Shown here: positions 7,293 to 15,238 of the stretch, one piece after another
Position numbering within the stretch: position 1 is the stretch's first letter
Layout: each line of letters starts with the position of its first letter
NCBI GenBank assembly: GCA_964471235.1
Contig: CAYYGL010000110.1
Span: 1 to 16,313, forward strand
Length of the DNA stretch: 16,313 nt
From: CAYYGL01 sp964471235
GTDB taxonomy: Bacteria; Calditrichota; Calditrichia; RBG-13-44-9; J075
Direction: 5' to 3'
The notes under the pieces: generated by a model
Told to the model about the DNA's origin: nothing
Database searches by the model: none
Seen by the model: the letters and a program-made list of their open reading frames with translations, nothing else
Position numbers and translations under genes: made by a program

Positions 7293-9161
7293 ATGATTAA
7301 AAACTCCCATTCTCGTATCCTGATTCCTGTCCTGTTGTTTTTCTCAACCCTTACCGCATTTTCCCATGGGAATCCACCGCTATGGAGGGAGACTCCCGGG
7401 AAGTTGGGGGTGCATCGGATACCTTCCCATCGCCCGGCAACAGTCTCCACCATTTCCCGTATTATTCACAACCCAATTCCTTCCGGTATGGCATTTACAC
7501 CCGCGGGTGGAGATACATTCGGGATGACGACGTATGATAATTATCCCACCATCCCGCCTCAGATGCTTGCCGCTACCCAGGAAGGTGTTCATTTCGTGTT
7601 CCCGAAAAAAAATTTTGGTAGCCAAACCACTACTTCCCTTGCTTATAATTTTCTTGATTTTGCCACCGGTTTTCTCTTTGGTACTATGGATATAGATATT
7701 GGAACCTCTCCTTCCGGAAATGAAATTGTAAAAGGAAAAAACAACGATGTGCTGTTATTGGCATCAAACAGCAGCGGGGTACATATTTTTTACATGTCCG
7801 TTCCCTATGTTTGGGATGATATTTTCATCGCCCCGGGAATACTCCCCACCATTGCGGCAAAGGGCGATACTATCACCGTTGCCCTTGACAGCGATGGCGA
7901 TTTTGAGGGAGACAGCCTTTACATTTCCTCTCAATATGTCAACGGACTGTTCCAGGGTAAACCGCTTCCCGCCATTCCCGACAGCCTTTCTTTTGCTTCC
8001 GCCACTTCCGATTTATACCTGAATGGCAGCAGCGGGGTTCTTTATCTGACTTCGGCATTGACATCACCGGGTGGGCAGGGTGAGCTGTTCTTTGGGAAAA
8101 GCAACGATGCCGGTGACAGTTGGGATATTTCGGTAATGTACCAGGAGGGAGAGGTGGTCAATGATGCCGTTTATTTCGTTGACAACTTTCCCCAGCTTTC
8201 CGCTGCCGGAACCGATGACGGGGTGCATCACATCGTGTTTAACGGCTACGGGGGGCACGTAGTCCCCAATATGCCGGATTCGTTCGATTACTATATTTAT
8301 CCGGTGGTTTATTGGAATGATCGGGACAGCACGTTCATTGAACTTACCTCGGATGGGGTGGGGAGGAATCCGGCATTAAGCGGCTGGCTGGAGCCCAATC
8401 TGTTTGGTGGAACGTTAAACCGGATCACCATCGGCAATGCTTTTCCTAATATTGCCACATTGGGTTCGGATACGATTGTGGTGGTATGGGAACAGGTTGA
8501 ATTCAGTGGAGCGCCGGATTCCAGCACCATCGTGCCAGCCTGGGATGATTCCCTGGGAGGGCTGAATCCGGCATTTGCCGCTACTGATATTTGGGGAACG
8601 ATCTCCATAGATGGCGGCGTTACCTGGTCGGAGCCGGTTTACCTTGCCGGTGCTCCCACCAAGATAGACCAATACCCAAGTGTGGATCCCCACATTCAAT
8701 ATCGAAACGGGCAATACTGGCTGCACCTGGCGTATCAGTATGACCCGGTGCCCGGAAATTCGCTTTTTGAGTACCTGCCGTCCTATACCTGGTGGATCTA
8801 CAAGGGCATCCCCCTGAATGACTTTTTGGTAGGCATCAACCAACCTCAAGGAAATGTTGCTTCCGGATTTGAACTGAAGCAGAACTATCCCAATCCGTTT
8901 AATCCGGAAACCCGGATTCCGTATACAGTAAGCAGTGAACATTCTGCCGGGAACTATCCCATGGTGGAAGTGAAGATTTATGATGTTCTGGGTAGAGAAG
9001 TCAAAACCCTGGTGAAGGAGCGCAAAGCGCCGGGCAACTATACGGTTTACTGGGATGGCAGAGATGGCAATGGAAACCCGGTGAGCAGCGGGGTGTATTT
9101 CTATCGTCTCCGGGCAGGAAGCACGATCATAAAAGTGCGCAAAATGTTGCTGTTAAAATGA
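7293..9161 (+). CDS. Secreted BNR-like protein with T9SS C-terminal sorting domain
   Basis: Predicted secreted or surface-attached protein of 622 residues, function unknown. It starts with a signal peptide: basic MIKNSHSR, a hydrophobic stretch to about residue 22, then AFSHG. The middle holds two Asp-box-like motifs, SNDAGDSW (near residue 269) and SIDGGVTW (near 440), and a DSDGDFEGD loop that could bind calcium. Together these suggest a sialidase-like propeller with decayed boxes. The last 95 or so residues form the T9SS sorting domain (QNYPNPFNPETRIPY, SGVYFYRLRAG, KMLLLK). The start is supported by AGGAGG at 7283-7288, 4 nt upstream. It follows a terminator and its own promoter, so it is probably a separate unit from the giant gene upstream. 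No obvious terminator follows before the convergent gene ending at 9284. Confidence 0.9.
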   Translation: MIKNSHSRILIPVLLFFSTLTAFSHGNPPLWRETPGKLGVHRIPSHRPATVSTISRIIHNPIPSGMAFTPAGGDTFGMTTYDNYPTIPPQMLAATQEGVHFVFPKKNFGSQTTTSLAYNFLDFATGFLFGTMDIDIGTSPSGNEIVKGKNNDVLLLASNSSGVHIFYMSVPYVWDDIFIAPGILPTIAAKGDTITVALDSDGDFEGDSLYISSQYVNGLFQGKPLPAIPDSLSFASATSDLYLNGSSGVLYLTSALTSPGGQGELFFGKSNDAGDSWDISVMYQEGEVVNDAVYFVDNFPQLSAAGTDDGVHHIVFNGYGGHVVPNMPDSFDYYIYPVVYWNDRDSTFIELTSDGVGRNPALSGWLEPNLFGGTLNRITIGNAFPNIATLGSDTIVVVWEQVEFSGAPDSSTIVPAWDDSLGGLNPAFAATDIWGTISIDGGVTWSEPVYLAGAPTKIDQYPSVDPHIQYRNGQYWLHLAYQYDPVPGNSLFEYLPSYTWWIYKGIPLNDFLVGINQPQGNVASGFELKQNYPNPFNPETRIPYTVSSEHSAGNYPMVEVKIYDVLGREVKTLVKERKAPGNYTVYWDGRDGNGNPVSSGVYFYRLRAGSTIIKVRKMLLLK

Positions 9162-9283
9162 CGCTGACTTTCCGTTCGCGAATTTCCATCTCCACGGATA
9201 TGGTGCGACCCTGCTCGTGAGGCGGTAAAATGAGTAGGTAGTGTACCACCGGGATTCTATTAAAAATTTCCGTTCGACACCAT

Positions 9284-10945
9284 TCACTTCACCAGGATCA
9301 TTCTCCGGGTCATGATGAAGTGATTGGCGTGCAGTCGGTAAAAATAAACGCCTCCGGGAAGCAGGTCGCCCCGATCGTTGCGTGCATCCCACCGGTAGCG
9401 ATAATTTCCCGCGGGCAGGGCGTCATTTACCAGGGTGCGCACCCGCTGCCCCAGCAGGTTGAAAATCTCCAACTGTACCTGCGCCGGACGATTCAGTATA
9501 AACGGGATGGTCGTCGATGGATTAAAGGGATTGGGATAATTGGGCTGTAAATAGTATTGGGATACCAACCGGTTGTCAGAGCCGGGCAGCCCGGTAACCG
9601 ACTGGTACTCAAACGCTCCCACATCATATTCTCCGCTGAAGCGGGGATTACCGTCAAAGTCGATGGTCACTTCCGGGATGTCGTCGCCGGCGTCAATTGC
9701 CGGAGCGCCGGGGAGCAAGTGATAATCACGGCTGGCAACATCTGCAAAGAAAGACGAATCCGCGCTCAGGTTGGACGGGTCGGCGGCGTCCGAGGGCTTG
9801 CTGTTCATGAACAAACTGTTGCGGAGATCGAACCCGTTTTGATCATACCCCCCGGACACATTTTGAAAGTAAACTCCCCCGCCGTCGTTATCAAATGTGC
9901 CGTTGTAGATGTGCAGCAATTCAATATCATCCTCGGTACGAAAAATTTTGACATTATCATAAGCAATAGCATTAATGATGGTGACATGAGCACCGCCCCG
10001 GCTTCCCGGTCCCCGCAGACGAAAGGCAATCTCATTGTGATAAACGTTCACCCCCGAAATCACACATTCCACCTGTTCTTTAATATTAAACGCCGCCCGG
10101 TCAGATATAAAGCCCGGCATAAATCCATAAGATTCCACATTTCGAATGGTAATGTGCGGGCGATAACCGGTCTGGATGGAGTCGGGATTGATTTTGGTAT
10201 CCACCGCATTTTCTCCGGGAATTTCCCCGGCGTGGAACCCGGCGGCATCCTCCGGCAGGGGACCGGTCCAGAGCTGGCAATTCTCAATCAGCACATTGTC
10301 CCACAATGGTAAACCCCGGTCCGGATCGGTTTGAAAACAATCCCCGGAAACGTAGTAAATATTACATCCCCGAATGGTCAAATTCTGCTCCCCGGTTGCC
10401 ACGATGCCATGGGCATCCTGCTGGTTGGTAAAAGTTCCCGCCAGCATGTGGTGGATTTCGCAGTTTTCAATAAGCACCTCATCGGCGTTACTCAGATCAA
10501 TACCATCCCGAAGACTATTTTTCAGTTCACAATTTCGTAAAATCAGATAGTCGGCATTGGAATAAATGCGCATCAGGTCAGTGTCACCGAACTGTCCGTC
10601 CATTATCAAACCATCTATGGTGAGATACGAATGGTTCACATTCATTACCCTGCCGATCCGGGTGAGCAATGGACGGTCGTTCGGATCATACGCCATCAGG
10701 GTAATGCGCAGGGTGGGGGTGCCGTTGCGTACTGAACTGACCGCTCCCGGCAGGTCAAAAGTGCCGGGAAAAACCATGACCGTGTCCCCCGGTTGGGCAG
10801 CATTCAGGGCATCGGAAAAGTTGTTGAAGGGATCGCTGAACGTGCCGCTGCCATTTGTGGAAACGTCATCCACATAGTATATCGTGGCAAATGTCGGGTA
10901 AGCGAACAGCATCATAAACGCACTCAGTATCATCCATTTTAACAT
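9284..10945 (-). CDS. Right-handed beta-helix protein with T9SS C-terminal sorting domain
   Basis: Predicted secreted beta-helix protein of 553 residues, possibly binding or cleaving a polysaccharide. Upstream in-frame ATG 10990 is less likely. The chosen ATG has AGGAGG 7 nt upstream (10958-10953) and directly begins a signal peptide (MLKWMILSAF...YPTFA). Mature residues open with IYYVDDVSTNGSGTFSDPF and AQPGDTVMVFPG, as in DUF1565-like helices. Repeated coils follow (YLILRNCELKNS, EVLIENCEIHHM, LTIRGCNIYYVSGD). The helix closes with LPGAPAIDAGD and YDVGAFEYQ, a choice-of-anchor Q type ending. The tail from about residue 465 is the T9SS domain (NYPNPFNPSTTIPF, GGVYFYRLHAN, RMILVK). A pectate-lyase-like role is possible, but no catalytic set was confirmed. 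The gene lies 164 nt downstream of the comF-like gene on the same strand. Confidence 0.9.
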   Translation of the reverse strand: MLKWMILSAFMMLFAYPTFATIYYVDDVSTNGSGTFSDPFNNFSDALNAAQPGDTVMVFPGTFDLPGAVSSVRNGTPTLRITLMAYDPNDRPLLTRIGRVMNVNHSYLTIDGLIMDGQFGDTDLMRIYSNADYLILRNCELKNSLRDGIDLSNADEVLIENCEIHHMLAGTFTNQQDAHGIVATGEQNLTIRGCNIYYVSGDCFQTDPDRGLPLWDNVLIENCQLWTGPLPEDAAGFHAGEIPGENAVDTKINPDSIQTGYRPHITIRNVESYGFMPGFISDRAAFNIKEQVECVISGVNVYHNEIAFRLRGPGSRGGAHVTIINAIAYDNVKIFRTEDDIELLHIYNGTFDNDGGGVYFQNVSGGYDQNGFDLRNSLFMNSKPSDAADPSNLSADSSFFADVASRDYHLLPGAPAIDAGDDIPEVTIDFDGNPRFSGEYDVGAFEYQSVTGLPGSDNRLVSQYYLQPNYPNPFNPSTTIPFILNRPAQVQLEIFNLLGQRVRTLVNDALPAGNYRYRWDARNDRGDLLPGGVYFYRLHANHFIMTRRMILVK

Positions 10946-10952
10946 CGGTGTT

Positions 10953-10958
10953 CCTCCT
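10953..10958 (-). promoter_or_regulatory. Ribosome binding site that fixes the beta-helix gene start at 10945
   Basis: AGGAGG read on the minus strand, 7 nt before the ATG at 10945. The longer alternative start at 10990 has no such site and would put 15 polar residues ahead of the signal peptide. Confidence 0.85.
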
Positions 10959-10987
10959 GATTTTGAAACACAGATGAAGATACAAAA

Positions 10988-11017
10988 CACATACCAGTTT
11001 TATAAACGAATTGGCAA
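10988..11017 (-). promoter_or_regulatory. Possible promoter of the beta-helix gene
   Basis: On the minus strand, TTGCCA (11017-11012) is followed after 18 nt by TATGTG (10993-10988), preceded by TGG as in an extended -10. The -35 box falls inside one arm of the inverted repeat at 11009-11033. The match is modest. Confidence 0.3.
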
Positions 11018-11033
11018 CGGGCTTTTGCCAATT
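11009..11033. repeat. Inverted repeat between the comF-like and beta-helix genes
   Basis: Perfect 9-nt arms AATTGGCAA (11009-11017) and TTGCCAATT (11025-11033) flank a 7-nt loop. On the minus strand it lies 77 nt past the comF-like stop and is followed by CGTTTATAAAA, a poor U tract. It could be a weak terminator or an operator overlapping the beta-helix promoter. Confidence 0.45.
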
Positions 11034-11049
11034 TCCGGCAGCGAGGGGA

Positions 11050-11066
11050 TGTAAAAAGTTTTTACA
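11050..11066. promoter_or_regulatory. 17-bp perfect palindrome, operator-like
   Basis: TGTAAAAAGTTTTTACA is a perfect palindrome with a single central base. It lies about 44 nt past the comF-like stop codon and 105 nt before the beta-helix start. The TGTAA...TTACA form suits a dimeric helix-turn-helix repressor, but no regulator is encoded here. Confidence 0.35.
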
Positions 11067-11109
11067 GAGAGTTGCCTGCACTCCTCCTTCACCAAACGAT
11101 TTGTTCCCC

Positions 11110-11838
11110 TCACACCTGTTCGTCTTTCCCCGGTGTTGCCAGGGCAATTCCCACCACCCGGGCAGCGCCGGATGTTTTCAGCATCCGGGCACACTCGTTC
11201 ATGGTGCTGCCGGTGGTAATGACATCATCCACCAAAAGGACTGATTTTCCCCGGAGGAATTGCCTGTCCCGCACTTCAAATGCATCCTGCACATTGGCTT
11301 GCCGCTCCTCCCGATTCAGCCGGGTCTGGCTCCGGGTATATCGGCGGCGAATCAGGAGGTTGCGATGGATTGCGCCCGGTCGATCCGAAAAAATTCCTTT
11401 TGCCAGTTCCTGGCTCTGGTTGTATTCCCGTTCTTTTTGCCGGGTGCTATGGAGGGGGATGGGGATTACCAGCGGTGATTCGACCGCCACTACCTCCTTC
11501 TTCACCCGTTCGGTAATGAATCTCCCGGTAGTCATCCCCAGACCGGGCATGCGCTGGTATTTAATGGCGTGAATCAGGGAGCGGACTACTTCGTTAAACC
11601 GGAAGGCTGCCCATAGCTCATCCACATAACCGGGATGCAGCCGTTGCAGTACAGTGTGATGAATAAACTTTGTCGGAAGCGGTTGCAGGGTGCCAAGGCA
11701 GCGGGAGCATAACCCGTTAATTTCGGTGGGCTGCTCGATGAGGGTATGGCAGTGCAGGCAGACCGGGGGGTAGAAGATATCCTCCACCCCCCGGATGATA
11801 TCCCGAAAAGGCGAAAAGAGGTGTACGAGAATGCTCAT
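11110..11838 (-). CDS. comF: ComF family phosphoribosyltransferase-like protein
   Basis: Cytoplasmic protein of 242 residues in the ComF family, known for a role in DNA uptake in transformable bacteria and present widely in others. Four cysteines (C27, C30, C44, C47, as CLHC and CSRC) form the N-terminal zinc ribbon. The phosphoribosyltransferase fold follows: a REYNQSQELAKG segment near 137-148, then the PRPP-binding loop VLLVDDVITTGST at 200-212 with both acidic residues present. Length is normal for the family. The ATG at 11838 has no clear Shine-Dalgarno site, but no better in-frame start is visible. The neighbours are surface-protein genes on the same strand, separated by 164 and 466 nt, so an operon is unlikely. 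Whether this organism takes up DNA cannot be told from one gene. Confidence 0.93.
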   Translation of the reverse strand: MSILVHLFSPFRDIIRGVEDIFYPPVCLHCHTLIEQPTEINGLCSRCLGTLQPLPTKFIHHTVLQRLHPGYVDELWAAFRFNEVVRSLIHAIKYQRMPGLGMTTGRFITERVKKEVVAVESPLVIPIPLHSTRQKEREYNQSQELAKGIFSDRPGAIHRNLLIRRRYTRSQTRLNREERQANVQDAFEVRDRQFLRGKSVLLVDDVITTGSTMNECARMLKTSGAARVVGIALATPGKDEQV

Positions 11839-12304
11839 TGGAAAAATTATTGGTAAAAAATTTCCCTAAGCGATACCGCAGCGAGTGATGGTTTTTTATA
11901 ACAAAAAATGTTCACAAGCTACCCGTACCTACTGCCTAACAGCCTACTCCAAACCCTGACCGTTGAACCTCTTAGCTCTCAAAACATCTCGGTCAATCTG
12001 TTTAACGTCCGTTCGACATCAGAAAAATAGAACGTGGATGGACCCGGATTTTCGCAGATTTTTTGTAACGATTCAGCTTTACCTGCAAATTTAACTCCCG
12101 GTTCGGTTAATTTTTTGCCGGTTTGAAATTTTCCAGCGCAGAATTCACCTGGGATACATCCGTTTAACCGTGATTGCGAGAAATTGCCCCTGTGCTAAAA
12201 TGGTTTCGGAATATGCTCGTTCCCAAACTCCGGTTTGGGAACGAGTAGGTAAACCGTTTCAGCTGTGTTCTATTTCAAGTAACGTTGTACTCACATTGTT
12301 TCGC
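11839..12304. other. 466-nt gap without a supported gene
   Basis: Separates the outer-membrane protein gene (stop at 12305) from the comF-like gene, both on the minus strand. It holds the stem-loop palindrome at 12216-12245 and a degenerate CTACTGC-like stretch near 11927-11950. A plus-strand frame from 12170 to 12718 opens here, but it runs through the palindrome and antisense across the membrane-protein gene. No clear promoter or terminator was found. Confidence 0.6.
12216..12245. repeat. REP-like stem-loop palindrome
   Basis: Perfect 13-nt arms, CTCGTTCCCAAAC (12216-12228) and GTTTGGGAACGAG (12233-12245), around the 4-nt loop TCCG. The CGTTCCCAA...TTGGGAACG core resembles a short palindrome I recall as dispersed in intergenic DNA of many unrelated bacteria; that is memory, not a search result. 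No T tract follows on either strand, so it is not a standard terminator. Confidence 0.7.
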
Positions 12305-13579
12305 TCAGAACCGGTACCGAAACGAAAGCCGGGGTTCCACCCGTTCAATCGGTTTAAATACCCCGGGATTATCCGGTTGTTCTATCCAGTACCAGCGGTA
12401 GATCATGGAGAGAAGCAAATAGCGGTTGAGTTGATAGCCCACTTCGGCAGTCAGCACCGAACGGTTATCCAGGGTGCGGGCATCGTCAAAAGTCTGGATA
12501 CCGGTTTTGTCGTAATACCCGCGCAGTTCAAATTTAGGAACCAGGTTTGGGGCAGTGGCTTCCAGATGGAGAATGCCGCTGTTCTCAATGCCATTGAGCT
12601 TCTGGAAATTACCCACCAGCAAAATTTTATGCAAGACATGACCACTGAGCTCCCCGAAATATCCCTCGGTTTTCTCGGTATTCTGCAGCCGGGTAAAGAT
12701 CCCCAGGTTGCGGTCTAATTCATACAATGGTCCGAAGAGGTTGGGGATGAACCCTTCATTGAGGAAGCGTTTTTCAAAGCGGGCGCCCACGGCAAAAATT
12801 CCGATAACATTGGGAATAACGGCATTAATCCCGATTGCTTTGCCGTTGCCGAAGTTGTCAATTTTGGCAAAATCGGCATAAATGGCGCTTTTAAGAACCG
12901 GCAAATCCAGCCAGCGCAGGTCGGTGCCGAATCCATAGGCTTGTAAGGTTGCGGTGGAATCCAGCAGTACACCGCTGGCGACTTTATTGTCCCGAACATA
13001 GGTGCCATAGACTCGCAACCGGCTCAGGATGGGAATCGGGGAACTGCTGAACCGAAAGGGGCGCACAAACACGTTATATCCCTGAACGGATGAGGACGTC
13101 AGTGAACCTACCACGGTTTCAATACCCGCTTTCCCAAAATCAAAACTAACCTCAAAACCGATTTTGCGTTTGTCGTAGTTGGAGCCGTTATTATAATTCC
13201 ACATCAGAAATCCGTTTCCCAGGGTGCTTCTTTCCAGGGAGCCAATCCGGAGATAGATGGGATCGTAGCGATGCCCGTAGCGAATATAGCGGATAGCGCG
13301 CAATATTCCGGCATCTCCCTGGTATTCATCCTTGCGAAATTTGAAGCTGTTATTATTGTCAAATAATAATTGCAAATATAACCCCACTCCCACCTTACCC
13401 AGGGAAATATCCGGGGCAAGCGTCAGGGTCGTGTAGGGCTGCCCGTCAATCCAGGTGAACCCCACTCCCCCGTCCAGCATATTGCCTTCTAATTCTTTAT
13501 AAGGTTCCTGGAAAAGTTGGGCAAAAGATAGGGAAGTCAACATCATTATAAGAAAAAAAGATAAGAATCCCGCTCGCAT
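12305..13579 (-). CDS. Outer-membrane beta-barrel protein, unknown substrate
   Basis: Predicted outer-membrane protein of 424 residues. A signal peptide of about 20 residues (MRAGFLSFFL...LSFA) precedes QLFQEPYK. The rest is rich in alternating polar and hydrophobic strands with many aromatic residues. The chain ends in LSFRYRF, with the C-terminal Phe expected for recognition by the BAM assembly machinery. Motifs such as YIRYGHRYDPIYLRIGSL and RWYWIEQPDNPG suggest a conserved but uncharacterised barrel family; I do not recognise a specific name. The start is supported by AAGGAG (13592-13587), 7 nt upstream. It is transcribed away from the small CxC gene at 13974 and is followed by a 466-nt gap. 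Its transport role is not visible in sequence. Confidence 0.85.
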   Translation of the reverse strand: MRAGFLSFFLIMMLTSLSFAQLFQEPYKELEGNMLDGGVGFTWIDGQPYTTLTLAPDISLGKVGVGLYLQLLFDNNNSFKFRKDEYQGDAGILRAIRYIRYGHRYDPIYLRIGSLERSTLGNGFLMWNYNNGSNYDKRKIGFEVSFDFGKAGIETVVGSLTSSSVQGYNVFVRPFRFSSSPIPILSRLRVYGTYVRDNKVASGVLLDSTATLQAYGFGTDLRWLDLPVLKSAIYADFAKIDNFGNGKAIGINAVIPNVIGIFAVGARFEKRFLNEGFIPNLFGPLYELDRNLGIFTRLQNTEKTEGYFGELSGHVLHKILLVGNFQKLNGIENSGILHLEATAPNLVPKFELRGYYDKTGIQTFDDARTLDNRSVLTAEVGYQLNRYLLLSMIYRWYWIEQPDNPGVFKPIERVEPRLSFRYRF

Positions 13580-13892
13580 TTTTCTCTCCTTTCCGTGCTA
13601 TGTGGTGTTGCGTTTGAGATATAATTTAGTTGAGAGACAATCTCCGGCGTTCCGGCTTCGAGTTCGTCAATTGTGTCCGGTTGCTGCAACCCTTTACCGG
13701 AAACGTAGATCGGTACCTCACCGGACTTTTCATCCCCAAAAATGTTGAACTGGAAACCGTTGAACCCTCTAACCAACTCATCACTTTAATTGTTTCAAAA
13801 ATTTATCATCCCATCTTAAAAAAGCAAGGGTTTTCAAAAGTTGATGCATCATCCGTTTTTTGCAGGGTGAAAAGGGGCTTCTACAGTTTGTG

Positions 13893-13921
13893 TTCATCCC
13901 TCTCAATAGTTAACCGATAAT
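13893..13921 (+). promoter_or_regulatory. Candidate promoter of the CxC small-protein gene
   Basis: TTCATC (13893-13898) and GATAAT (13916-13921) are spaced by 17 nt. The -10 box is good and the -35 box poor, a pattern that often goes with activator control. The expected transcription start falls at the left edge of the inverted repeat at 13926-13949. Confidence 0.4.
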
Positions 13922-13925
13922 ACTA

Positions 13926-13949
13926 TCAGTAAATATGGATGTTTACTGA
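13926..13949. promoter_or_regulatory. Inverted repeat at the expected transcription start
   Basis: Perfect 8-nt arms TCAGTAAA (13926-13933) and TTTACTGA (13942-13949) with an 8-nt spacer. It lies between the candidate -10 box and the ribosome site of the gene at 13974. As DNA it would suit an operator; as RNA it would form a leader hairpin 8 nt before the AAGGGAG ribosome site. Confidence 0.5.
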
Positions 13950-13973
13950 AAAGACAAAAGGGAGTTTGTCACA

Positions 13974-14237
13974 ATGAGCCAAAAAAAATTTATATCACTC
14001 TTAGAAGACCCCCACGCCTTTGTCGTTTCTTCCCCTCATAAATCCCGGCCGGTTTCCGCCGTAATTAAGGGTGAACAATATGCGGGCAACATGCACATTC
14101 ATCAATTTGTGCCGGAAGAATTTGAAGAAGCACATATTCGGATTACCACAATTGAAGAAGACGGAGAAGTACGAGGACTGACATTTGAATGCCCGTGCGG
14201 ACGGCGTGCCACCGTTCACCTGGAGCGAGAAGAATAA
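13974..14237 (+). CDS. Small CxC-motif protein, unknown function
   Basis: An 87-residue soluble protein that I do not recognise. There is no signal peptide or membrane segment. The N-terminal part is basic and the middle strongly acidic (VPEEFEEAH, IEEDGEVRG). Near the end FECPCGRRATVHL places two cysteines at 73 and 75, and an HIH pair lies at 41-43. These four residues could bind a metal, but this is inference. The start is well supported by AAGGGAG (13958-13964), 9 nt upstream. A candidate promoter and an inverted repeat precede it, which suggests individual control. It lies 175 nt before the EIIA-like gene on the same strand, so co-transcription is possible but not shown. Codon use and charge pattern look like a real gene. 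Confidence 0.8.
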   Translation: MSQKKFISLLEDPHAFVVSSPHKSRPVSAVIKGEQYAGNMHIHQFVPEEFEEAHIRITTIEEDGEVRGLTFECPCGRRATVHLEREE

Positions 14238-14412
14238 GTAATAGTGGAGTTGCCTTTTTTTTTATTGTATATTCATCTTCGTTTTCCGAGTGTTATCAGC
14301 GGATAGAAGTATCATAATTGGTTGTGCAGTAAACATGGCAGCCGGTTTTGGGGTAAGTTTCCCAGGCGGTTGTAATTTATTTTGATGATTTGTAAAGCGA
14401 CCTGAGGTTACC

Positions 14413-14889
14413 ATGAAGCTTGTTGATGTGTTGAAACCGGAATATATTAAACTCCCGCTCACCCAATCTACCAAAACGGAGGTGATTAAAGAACTGCTGG
14501 CTATTTTGGTTGAACATAAAGTGGTCAGTGATCCGGAAGAGGTGTTAAATGCCATTTTGGACCGGGAAAAGATTATGACTACCGGCGTGGGCAACGGGGT
14601 TGCCATTCCCCATTGCAAAACAAAATATGCAGTTGATTTTGCCATTGCCATGGGGGTTCATCCCGAGGGAGTGGATTTTCAATCGCTTGATAATAAACCG
14701 GCACAGATTATTTTTATGTTAATCGGGCCGGAAGACCAGCCCGGTACCCATATTCGATTGTTAAGCCGCATTTCCCGCATCATTTCCCGCGAAGATGTTC
14801 GTCAAAAAATCCTCAAAGCGCAAACAGCAGACGACGTTTACCAAATTTTGCATCAAGAAGAATCCAACTTTTTTGAGATTAATCCATGA
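14413..14889 (+). CDS. PTS EIIA-type (fructose/mannitol family, PtsN-like) protein
   Basis: Cytoplasmic phosphocarrier-type protein of 158 residues, one EIIA-2 domain from about 5 to 148. The family receives phosphate from HPr-like proteins on a histidine, which here is H67 in GVGNGVAIPHCK. Other family landmarks are KTEVIKELLAILVEH, the DREKIMTTG segment before the active site, and HIRLLSRISRII. No EIIB, EIIC, HPr or EI gene is nearby, so a regulatory role like PtsN is more likely than sugar transport. The specific ptsN name is not certain, so no symbol is given. The start is at ATG 14413, with TGAGG 5 nt upstream. Its stop overlaps the next start (ATGA at 14886-14889), which indicates translational coupling to the PII-like gene. 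Confidence 0.92.
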   Translation: MKLVDVLKPEYIKLPLTQSTKTEVIKELLAILVEHKVVSDPEEVLNAILDREKIMTTGVGNGVAIPHCKTKYAVDFAIAMGVHPEGVDFQSLDNKPAQIIFMLIGPEDQPGTHIRLLSRISRIISREDVRQKILKAQTADDVYQILHQEESNFFEINP

Positions 14890-15221
14890 AAGTCTTCTTT
14901 CTGATTCTTAACAAAGAAGAATTTCTGGAAGAAATCCTGGAGGTCTTCCTGGAATTAAACATTCCCGGTGCCACTGTAATTGACAGCGTGGGAATGGGGG
15001 CTATTTTAGCCAAAGATATTCCCATCTTTGCCGGGTTTCGAAATTTATTCCAGGGAAGCCGTTCCGGAAACAAAACCATTGTCACTCTGCTTTCCGAGGA
15101 GATGGTAGAACCGCTGGTAACCGCCATTGAACAGGTGATCGGACCCCTGAGTGCGCCCGGTAACGGATTGGCATTCACCGTTACCGCCGATAACACATTT
15201 GGTTTGAAACCACCCTTGTAA
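14886..15221 (+). CDS. Divergent PII-like (GlnB superfamily) signalling protein
   Basis: A 111-residue protein resembling the ferredoxin-like fold of PII signal proteins. It opens with a strand and helix (MKVFFLILNKEEFLEEILEV), then a second strand VTVIDS-like (GATVIDSVGMG). A variable loop region follows at about 40-62, where PII proteins have the T-loop. It ends with a helix MVEPLVTAIEQVIG and a strand GNGLAFTVTAD, comparable to the GDGKIF segment of PII. The canonical T-loop tyrosine and its surrounding motif are absent, so uridylylation is unlikely. Nucleotide binding is not shown. It overlaps the EIIA gene by 4 nt and has no ribosome site of its own, so it is probably made by coupled translation. 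The family call is by pattern recognition and moderately sure. Confidence 0.75.
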   Translation: MKVFFLILNKEEFLEEILEVFLELNIPGATVIDSVGMGAILAKDIPIFAGFRNLFQGSRSGNKTIVTLLSEEMVEPLVTAIEQVIGPLSAPGNGLAFTVTADNTFGLKPPL

Positions 15222-15238
15222 GCATTGAAGGTGCCCTC

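Larger units (their letters stand above)
13580..13973. other. 394-nt divergent intergenic region
   Basis: Lies between the minus-strand membrane-protein gene and the plus-strand CxC gene, so it must hold both promoters. The plus-strand promoter and inverted repeat near 13893-13949 are listed separately. Open frames cross the region on both strands (plus 13630-13920; minus 13776-13546, TTG start), but neither has a ribosome site or a recognisable family. They are not called as genes. Confidence 0.55.

Noticed and set aside
9162..9283. Search for a bidirectional terminator between the convergent genes ending at 9161 and 9284
   Set aside because: No stem of more than a few pairs followed by a T tract was found. 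The only notable item is TTTCCGTTCG occurring twice, a 10-mer match expected by chance.
11927..11950. Degenerate heptamer-like run (CTACTGCCTAACAGCCTACT)
   Set aside because: Looks like a decayed CTACTGC-type tandem repeat but has only about three imperfect units, too few to call.
12170..12718. Plus-strand open frame of 182 codons
   Set aside because: It starts in non-coding DNA, reads through the stem-loop palindrome, and then runs antisense across the outer-membrane protein gene. No ribosome site.
13546..13776. Minus-strand frame of 76 codons with a protein-like composition (EVPIYVSGKGLQQP, TIDELEAGTPEIV)
   Set aside because: TTG start without a ribosome site. It overlaps the start of the outer-membrane protein gene and covers its expected promoter. 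No family recognised.
13630..13920. Plus-strand frame of 96 codons in the divergent intergenic region
   Set aside because: No ribosome site, no recognisable domain, and it runs over the promoter region of the CxC gene.
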